This document shows, in pieces, positions 56,480 to 64,000 of a stretch of 64,000 nt of DNA. Source of the DNA: Aristolochia californica (taxonomy: Eukaryota; Streptophyta; Magnoliopsida; Piperales; Aristolochiaceae); the NCBI GenBank assembly GCA_029961685.1, contig JARWKL010000001.1, positions 58,453,314 to 58,517,313 of the forward strand. Reading direction: 5' to 3'. The notes under the pieces are model-generated. The model was not told the DNA's origin. It saw only the letters and a program-made list of their open reading frames with translations, and did not search any database. The position numbers and the translations under genes were made by a program. Every line of letters starts with the position of its first letter. Position 1 is the first letter of the stretch.

Positions 56480-59400
56480 CTTTCACCCTTGAACTGAACA
56501 GTAAGTCCAAAAAACACCTTTCAGACACCAAGAAGATTGAATTCTGAGGATATATGATGCTAACACTAATACATTTGAGATCACCTTTATTCTCAATCTT
56601 GGAAATAGCATACAAAGTAAATGACTCGGATTATGATTTTCTCTCTGCCTTCAGGCAGCGAATAGCTACTGCAAATGATCAAATGAGCTCATCTAAAAAC
56701 AAGACATATAGTCATTGAAATGCACAAGTGCAATATCCATTAATGCAGTCCTATTGATCTAGTCATGTTTTTGGCATTATGACAACTGTTATTTTTGTAT
56801 CTATGCTTTTGGATATTTATTGTGAAATAACTTTTTTTAAGGCAAATGACATTGAGTATACACACTCTTACTGTTACTGAAATTTGTGAATAGAAAAAGC
56901 AAGGAACAATTTGAAACTATTAATTCTGCTTAGTTGAACCTTTCAATTATCATATACACTGGCCTAAAACTTTGAATCAACCCACAGGAAATTTTGTCAT
57001 GTGATCAGCAGTATATCTTGGGTCTCTGAAGCTGGTAACTGACCTTTATGACTGTCAAAGAAGTTAATGAACTTCTACTTTAGGAATTGAGAGAAACTCC
57101 TTGTTACTAGGAACACTAACTATGTTATTATGTTCTACAAATATCTGATTGAGCTTTTCAACTATGTAGGAACTATATTCTTAAATTCATGACCTGCATT
57201 TCTTTAAAATGATAAAATTTTTATGCTTATTTCTTGCAGGAAGGTGTGAACATTTTGGCTGTTAATTATGGTTTTATCGACGGGGGCTAAAATTTGTAAG
57301 TCAAATGCATGAATTATGTTGCATCTATACCTGAAATTCTAGTGCCACCAATTTGTATGGAGAATAGGAAGAGAAAGACACTGTGGAGAAACACATGGGC
57401 CTATTTTTCCAATATTATCCTTGTGATTGGTAGACCACTGATTCAATTCAAAATTGCAGCCAACAAAATGTGGGCTTTTAACTCATACAGTCCTGAAGAA
57501 TGGTGATCAGGCACCAAGGTAACAATTTTGAACTATCTTTTCTTTGTGTTTTTAGCAATAATTGTGGCTGATATTTATTTATTTATTTTTGCCATCTGGA
57601 GTCTATTGATAATGACTGCTGTGCAATCATGTGCCAAAGGTTATTCTGAAAAGTGAGAAGAAAACTGTCCTTTAAGAATGCCACGGCACATGAAAGCTAA
57701 TAACAATATAATTCAAACATAAATGGTGTTATGAGAAAAATTAAAATGTTCCTTACCAATGTTTTCTTATCTGTACTTCATTTTTGACAAAATTGTGGGA
57801 TTCAGTTTTGTATCTGATTTCACATCACTCGAATTGGATTGGTGGCTTCTGTTGCTTGACTGTTTTCCTGGAAATAGTTCATTAATCTGACTTTTAAGTA
57901 GGAATCCACTTGGATCACTTGATTCTGCACTTGATTCTGCAGGAATCAGCTTGATGCTGAAGTGATTATCCAATTTGATCAGATTCTACGAACTATAAAG
58001 ATCTATATTTGCTCCCAACCTAGTGAAGATGCTGAAATGAGATTATCCCCACCCACAATAAATAAATAAATAAATAGAGGTATGAAATTTATTTTAATGA
58101 TTTTCACCACTAATTTTGCAATATTCCCACTCAATAAGCTTGTTTACATTCAGCTACCAACATTTTTTAAGGCTCCTGTCCAGTTTTTATGGAGGAACTT
58201 CTCGGTGGGGAGGATGGAGAAGGTGAAGGAGTCAAGCCTCTAGAAAGGTCATTCTGCTCTAAATATGTGAGTACTTTTATACTGTTAATGTTTCTTGTGT
58301 TCCTGCCTACTGAAATTTATCTATCTGATTTATTTGTCTGTATTTTCTGATTCTAATATATGGAAAACCTTTAAAACGATCTTTCTATCTTTCCTTTTTT
58401 CTTTGGGTAATATATTTTAGTGGATGTAAATGATCTCGCTTGGACTTATTGTCATGAATGCCTTCACCCAAGCAATGAACAATGAAGAGCCGGCTGGGCA
58501 ACAAGGATCCCAGCAGCAGCAGGCCGTAGCACGACCCCCAAATCCAGCTGTCTGAAGGAGATAATAGGTTTAAGTCTTAACTGAGGTTTTCTTTTCTTGA
58601 GAGGTGATTGTGTCTAATTTATCATAAACATTCACGAATTTGATTTTCATTAGAAGATTACTAAGTACATAATTTGGTGATGAAAGTGTACATATTGTGA
58701 ATCAACTGCCTAGTTTCTACAAGTGATTTGGCTGCCAGCAATTGAAGAGCAAGGACAAGTTGATGACTAGAAAGATTTATTTATCCTTCTCTACTTGCAG
58801 ACTCTGTTAAAGCCTAAAATTGAACTGCATGCCTTTTTTGCAAGATCTCATTCACATAAAATTTTTTTTTTTGGAGAATGGCATCATGTAATGGTGGAAA
58901 GACACAAGAAACTTGTTATTAACAGTTGCAATGAGTTATTATTTTAAGAAACTTGTTTGAACATGTGAACTTACAAGTTTGTGCCATTTCTCTCTGCAGG
59001 TCATTTGAAATTTGCAGTTAGTTTCTCAATCTTCTCAGGAAATCGTGTTCCTTGCTCTCTCCACTTAACAATATTTTAAGAAACTTTTTAGAGAATGGCA
59101 TCATGTAAGGTGGAAACCTGCATTCAGCAGTGAGCATCAGACTCGCTGACCCTGATTTTTTTGTTTCTCCATAACCCTGTTGAACATCTTATAAAAAAAC
59201 CATTACGTCAGAAAAGTGGCAGCAGCAAGAAGCTGTGGCACTGGGAAGGTTATTAATTTCAAATGATGTATGGTTTTCAGACTCACTGAGTTGATGACTC
59301 AGTCAGGTCAATTCAGATTCAAGAAGGGGTGGGTCAGTGGTTAGACTCAATCCTGTATCCTAGGTGAATCACCTCCCTCTCACCAGAATCTGTCTACTAG

Positions 59401-60820
59401 ACTCATAAATACGGATCTAACTCGGGCAATCTAACCTGGTTCCAAATGTCTGCTAAATAAAACCCTGGTTATACAACTTACAACAGCCAAAAGGAAACCA
59501 GCAAAAACCACCTTCCCAGGAAAAGATGTCAATAAAGAATCAATTACTTTTTTCTTTAAGCAGCAAGTCCAACATTTTAATTTTGACTAAAATACTGCGA
59601 GTGACATTCAAATAACCAAATATTTTGAGCAGTTTATTGTTTCAAGACCCTTGAGAAATCAACATTGATGACACTGCACTGCCATTTTCAATACCTATTC
59701 ACTGCTCATCAATGAATCTGCCATTTTTTTGCCTTTTTTTTTGTTGGGGGTGGAATCAGGAATCCACCCATATTTGCGAGTCATCCATTTGAAGTTGTCG
59801 GGACGCCCGAATTTTTTTCTTCTTCTCTCGTTCTCATCTTCGCATTCTCTTCTCCCTTCTCCCTTCTCGGCTTCTTTGTCTTCACAGTCTCTTCTCCCTT
59901 CTTTGCCTTCACACTCCTTTCTCCCTTCTTGTCTCTCTTCTCCCTCTATCTTCTCCCTCTCGCTGCTCTCCTCCTCTCGGCCTTCCTCTCTCTCTCTTGA
60001 ACTCGTTCTCCCTCTCGGCTTCCCTTTCCCTTTTCCCTAACGCTGCTCTCATTTCCCTAAAAATCCTCTCGATTTCCTTGGTTTCCCTCATTTCAGTTTC
60101 GTTTTCCTTCGATTTTCCTTGATTTTCCCATTGGTAACCTTTTGCATTAAATATGCTCCATAATTAAAAGAGGCGATCTAAAGGCGTTATTCCTGTGGAA
60201 GCCAACCATGAAATATCAAAAGAACAAGAAAACAAACTATCTCCTTGGCCTAAAAGGTGCAAGGGGCATAAGAAAATAGTCACTGCCTGCTCCTCTCCCT
60301 TTTCTATGATTCAACCATATTTCTCTTGCGAACCGTGTTAATATAATGTCTTGCCCTCCAATATATATATCATCAACTTCAAGTTCCATCAAGTAAGAAG
60401 ACCACTTCTTTTCCTTCTCAGGCTCAACCAACTTCTTCGTCCCACTACGATGAGCTTGCCCTGGGACCTCGATCGTGCTCAAAGGAGGTGACATTCAAGA
60501 TTTAGGTGGGAATCCTGATTCAGCTAGAGCTGGTTCAAATGAATGATTTGCTTCATTTACTAGAACCCGTGGTGCACTAACCCCCATAGTCATTGAAATG
60601 CAATATCCATTAATGCGGTCCTCTAGATCTAGTCATATTTTTCTAGATTAAAAAATAAAACTGGCATGGCATTAAGACACTTGAGCAAAAGTTGAAAGAA
60701 CCCATCTGGAATTCTTGATACTCATAAATTTTGGTAATTGCATGAACATAGAAGGAGCATTATAGGAGAATTTCACGCCTCATATAATTTTTTTTAATAA
60801 TCGCAGAAAAGAGGAACTAC
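56480..60820. other. Intergenic region between F-box copies
   Basis: 4.3 kb without a gene I can name. Noted items: an exon-like open stretch ending at 58555 (NNEEPAGQQGSQQQQAV and stop), CT-rich low-complexity sequence at 59800-60115, and a 60-bp stretch shared by 56709-56772 and 60589-60640. The small ORF at 60237-60494 (minus) has no recognised domain. Confidence 0.5.
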
Positions 60821-61271
60821 AAATGCCCTTACAGTCCGCATACATGGCGTCCGGCACCTCCAAGCAGCAAGATTGGAGTTGTGTCCAGAAAAGAAGACCA
60901 AAGGAACCCCAGAAACTCTGAACTGAAATCTTGGTGGATGAATGAAACAGTGAGTTCATCTGGGGTCTTCTTAAATAGAGAAATCGGAGTGAAGGAAATT
61001 TCGCAACGAGGATTGAGATTCATTAGTCCTTCAACCACTGAAATTTCTAAATCAGCGTCGGGTAAAGCTTCCCAACGAGGATTCAGATTAAGAGTCCTTC
61101 AACCACTGAAATTTCTAAATCAGCGTCGGGTAAAGTTTGACTATTATACCCATTCAGTTAAACTAAACATGGACACTTTACGAGGTCTGTTTTGCCAATA
61201 AACGATTCCAAATCAGCGTCTAAGTAGAAATTCCTGGCTTTCGCTCCATTCTTGCTCCTCGCTGGTGTGCT

Positions 61272-61278
61272 TATAAAT
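61272..61278 (+). promoter_or_regulatory. Candidate TATA box of F-box copy B
   Basis: TATAAAT in the same context as in copy A, so the promoter was duplicated with the gene. Confidence 0.45.
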
Positions 61279-61627
61279 TTGGTCTTCTTCTTCCTTGTCG
61301 TCGTCGAGGAAGTGAGTAGTTCAGTTTGTCTCTTTTCGAAGGTGATGATGTTAGCAGTTCTGTTAACCTCTTCTCGTTTGGGTTATTTCTAGTACTAATG
61401 GTTCAATCAACTTCTGAGCTATTTAATTCGAGGTTTCTTTTGTTTCCTGATTTTCTTTTAATTATTTTCATTCACTCCATCGGGTTCTGTGAACAGGGGA
61501 GCTTTGGAGTACGATGTGGATGTTTCCTAGCAAAAACTTAAATAGGTTATTTTTTGTATTTATATCTCAATTTTTACCATTATTTTTTTCTTTCTTACAA
61601 ATTAAGAGATTCCTCGAGGTTATTATA

Positions 61628-62884
61628 ATGGAGGTGAACTTGCCTGAAGACATCTCACAAGAAATTCTTTCTCGTCTACCCAAGAAATCACTACTCAAGT
61701 GTGAAGTTGTGTTAAAAGAGTGGCAGAAACTAATTAAGAAAGTTGGTTCTTTCAGTGATTAACTTATTGACTACAGTTTCGTCTATCTCGAATACCACAT
61801 ATAGGCCTTTACACGCAAATATATGTTCTATCGCTTGGATGACAAAGGAGCACTCCAAGACTCCCTTTTCTTCCCTACACATGACAAAGTCTGGAACATT
61901 GGTTCATGTGATGGCATCATCTTCTACTGCAAGCAAACCCGCATGGATGTAAAGTTCAGTTATCATCTCTACAACCCTGTTACCAAGCATCTCACCCATC
62001 TTCCTCCTCTCCCTCCTTTCATTATGACTCATCACCCATTTCCTACTGCTATGGGTTTAGCACTCGGTCCCAATAACAATCACTACAAATTAATCGTCAC
62101 ATACTTGCGTGTTTCCAGAGGAGTGAACAAAACACGCTTTGGAGGTCTCAAAGTTGCCATCTTCGATTATGAAACCAGAGAATGGAAGACAAAATCAATC
62201 AAGTTTTCTGATGATTCTTTTTGAGACCTTTGGAACCTTAGTCGTTCTGGTTTTCTTTTACGTGCCTCTTCTATGTATTGCAATGGGAATTTATACTAGC
62301 TTCAACTATCATACTTGGTGATGTTCTGTGTGAAGACGGGGTATTTCCGATTTCTCAACTTGCCTTGCACTCGATCCGATTATCGAGGACTCATTTGGGA
62401 ATCAGAGGGGCACATCAACTACTGCCAGATTTCTGTCACCCAAGGTCTTTGCATCTAGGTTCTTGAGGAGGGAATTGGAATTATCGGGACAGGAAAACAT
62501 AAGTGGAAGAAAATCCACAATGTGCCGAAGGCAACATTGAATTTGAAGCTTGCTAAAATAATTAGACCAGCCTATCGATGCCCAACCGTCACTCGGCTAA
62601 GTACTTTCAATGAGCATCTTCAAATCCTTTGTCTCCAAACAAGCGAAAGTCCTGTTTATTACGGCATATCACGGAAAACGATGACCGTTGTCCCCCATCC
62701 TAATTCACACAATAATGTCATAGGTGTGCTATCGTTCACGTACAAGAACTTTAACTTACCGGACATTGAGGTTGATAAACCAGAATCTGCAACAAAGAGA
62801 GCACAAAGTAAAAGACGTGTTGAAGAGGTGTTTGATGTGCCTATGAGAATGACAAGAAGTCGATCCAATAGAAGAAGCAATTGA
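61628..62884 (+). pseudogene. F-box gene, copy B, pseudogene
   Basis: Starts with the same F-box (MEVNLPEDISQEILSRLPKK), but TAA at 61760-61762 ends the frame after 44 codons. The next 60 bp have lost frame relative to copy A. Similarity resumes at 61823 (MFYRLDDKGALQDSLFF) and runs with further in-frame stops at about 62222-62224, 62295-62297 and 62457-62459. The last 120 codons (62522-62884) are open to an intact C-terminus (MTRSRSNRRSN) that copy A has lost. Only the first 44 or later isolated parts could be translated, so this copy is not functional as an F-box protein. Confidence 0.9.
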
Positions 62885-63180
62885 AGCATAAACTTGGTTA
62901 TTCTTGTATCATCTAAGTTGTTATTTCTGTTTTTTTAATTTTTTTAATTTCCCCCTTTAGATCAAGGAAAAATGCTTTAAATGCTATTATTCGTTATAGG
63001 ATTCTTCTACTTAAAGTGTATGTATCTGAATTGTCTAAATTTTCAGCAAATCTAATATGCTTATAATGTTAGATTAATTTCGTATCATCCTTATTGATTG
63101 CATGCACTGTTACCTTCCTTCTTCCCTGAATCTACTTACTTTTCGTAGAGTGTTGGTTTTCTTGGTTAACTACTACTGTA

Positions 63181-63336
63181 TAACCTTTACTTACAAAACT
63201 TACAGAAGATAATTTTTTCACCCTTTTTTTTTCTTTTTTGTGGGTTAACTCTTATTAAAAAAAAAAAAAAATTTCTCATCAGATCCTACAACCGATGGCA
63301 AACAACTGTCATGCAAGAAAAGTCTCCATCTACGAT
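63181..63336. other. Short spacer right of copy B
   Basis: AT-rich, with an A run of about 14 at 63258-63271. No feature. Confidence 0.5.
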
Positions 63337-64000
63337 CTACTTACCCATGTCATCTAGCTTCTTCTGGATGGTAACAACACTGGCTTCCAAAGGCCAGAAT
63401 ATCGTCTGCTTGTTACTGTCCAAAGAAGTGAGATTAAAATAGCTAACCATCACTTTCATAACAAAAGTTATGTCGTTGGCACTCTTCCTCATCACGCCCT
63501 TTTCGACCAAGCTCTTTGCAAGCCAAAACCCTAAAATTATTTTCATGTCCAAATTGTAAATTTCTATCCATAAAAGATTTTGCCATTAGAGCCATCTTCC
63601 CAACTAAACGTTCAACCAAGAACATCTTAGTTATCTGTGAACTCTTGATATACAACACATCTGCATCTTGTCCTACAAATGAATCTAGAATCGTATGGGG
63701 AAAAACTTCACCAACAGGAACTATATTGTCATCAATTAACCACGAATTATATCCAAGTTTTAAACTCTTTCCAATACAATATACCTTCACTAAAATCTCT
63801 TGGATTGCTCCCATATTTGTTGCTTCAAAGCCCTTGAACTTGAGCCTGTTAAGATAATCAAACATTAACTCTGTTTTAACCACAAAATGTCTCTGTCTTG
63901 CAAGGTCATGCAAGAACTTGGAGCGAGCGCCCATTAGAATATAGTTTCGAACATTAAGCCTCTGAAAATGGCAAAGCAGATTCCTTGCAATTGGCTCAGG
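63337..64000 (-). pseudogene. Frameshifted ORF of uncertain family, running off the window
   Basis: Minus-strand frame open from the window edge: PEPIARNLLCHFQRLNVRNYILMGARS, shown here as PEPIARNLLCHF then QRLNVRNYILMGARS, onward to about 63530. There coding similarity appears to move to another frame (LGFWLAKSLVEKGVMRKS... ending IQKKLDDMGK at 63337). Read this way it resembles the C-terminal half of a plant protein group I associate, uncertainly, with nucleotide-diphospho-sugar transferases. A missing or extra base near 63530 would make it a pseudogene. An unrecognised intron is an alternative, but no consensus sites are evident at the switch. The 5' part lies beyond the window. Confidence 0.4.

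Larger units (their letters stand above)
60821..63180. repeat. Segmental duplication, copy B
   Basis: Second copy of 50644-53418 in direct orientation about 10.2 kb away. It carries a private tandem duplication of about 67 bp (two copies around 61003-61133, each with AACCACTGAAATTTCTAAAT) and lacks about 370 bp of copy A's leader intron. Confidence 0.95.

Noticed and set aside
59729..60040. Ser/Leu-rich ORF in CT-rich sequence
   Set aside because: Low-complexity pyrimidine tract; both strands give long biased ORFs.
1..64000. CRISPR arrays, bacterial operons, organelle inserts
   Set aside because: No regularly spaced repeats and no prokaryotic or organellar gene order; all recognised genes are intron-bearing nuclear plant genes or transposon remains.

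Overview
The window is nuclear DNA of an angiosperm, most likely a woody or other large-intron eudicot. The genes have GT-AG introns with AT/T-rich bodies. Plant-only families are present (TPD1-like peptide, ACR protein, receptor-like cytoplasmic kinases, F-box proteins). Introns and spacers carry degraded Ty1/copia LTR retrotransposons with tRNA-Met type primer sites. I cannot name the species. Exon coordinates were worked out by hand from splice consensus, reading-frame continuity and remembered family conservation; no database search was run.

Left third (1-22 kb): the 3' part of an ACT-repeat (ACR) gene (+) converges on a SWI3A-type SWI/SNF subunit gene (-, 2298-8993). That gene shares a 452-bp spacer with a TPD1-like secreted peptide gene (+). 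Next comes a polyglutamine GLTSCR1-domain gene of the BRIP type (-, 11366-21943). Its single 9.4-kb intron splits the conserved domain and holds a full-length but dead copia element, itself split by a hAT-like MITE. Two chromatin-remodelling subunit genes thus lie within 20 kb of each other.

Middle (22-49 kb): after a very AT-rich spacer comes a TRAPPC6B/TRS33 vesicle-tethering gene (+), with rearranged ADP/ATP-carrier pseudogene pieces in intron 1. A ten-exon Amidohydro_2 hydrolase gene (+) follows; its intron 9 hosts a second copia element flanked by a perfect 5-bp target-site duplication. Then two tandem receptor-like cytoplasmic kinase genes (+) share the same intron phase pattern. The first has all catalytic motifs. 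The second keeps an open frame but has lost the alpha-C Glu, the HRD Asp, the DFG Asp and 11 residues of the activation segment, so it is a predicted pseudokinase.

Right end (49-64 kb): an acidic/basic small ORF (-) is divergent from an F-box gene (+) that carries a single nonsense codon. The whole 2.8-kb unit is duplicated about 10 kb downstream as a second F-box pseudogene with different lesions. Between the copies sits an internally deleted copia element (2.0 kb) with a perfect CTTTC target-site duplication. The window closes inside a frameshifted minus-strand ORF of uncertain family.

The strongest points for follow-up are the tandem kinase/pseudokinase pair, the two F-box copies with different inactivating lesions, the 81-nt frame-neutral GA-repeat intron in SWI3A, and the permuted ADP/ATP-carrier pseudogene next to primer-binding-site-like motifs.
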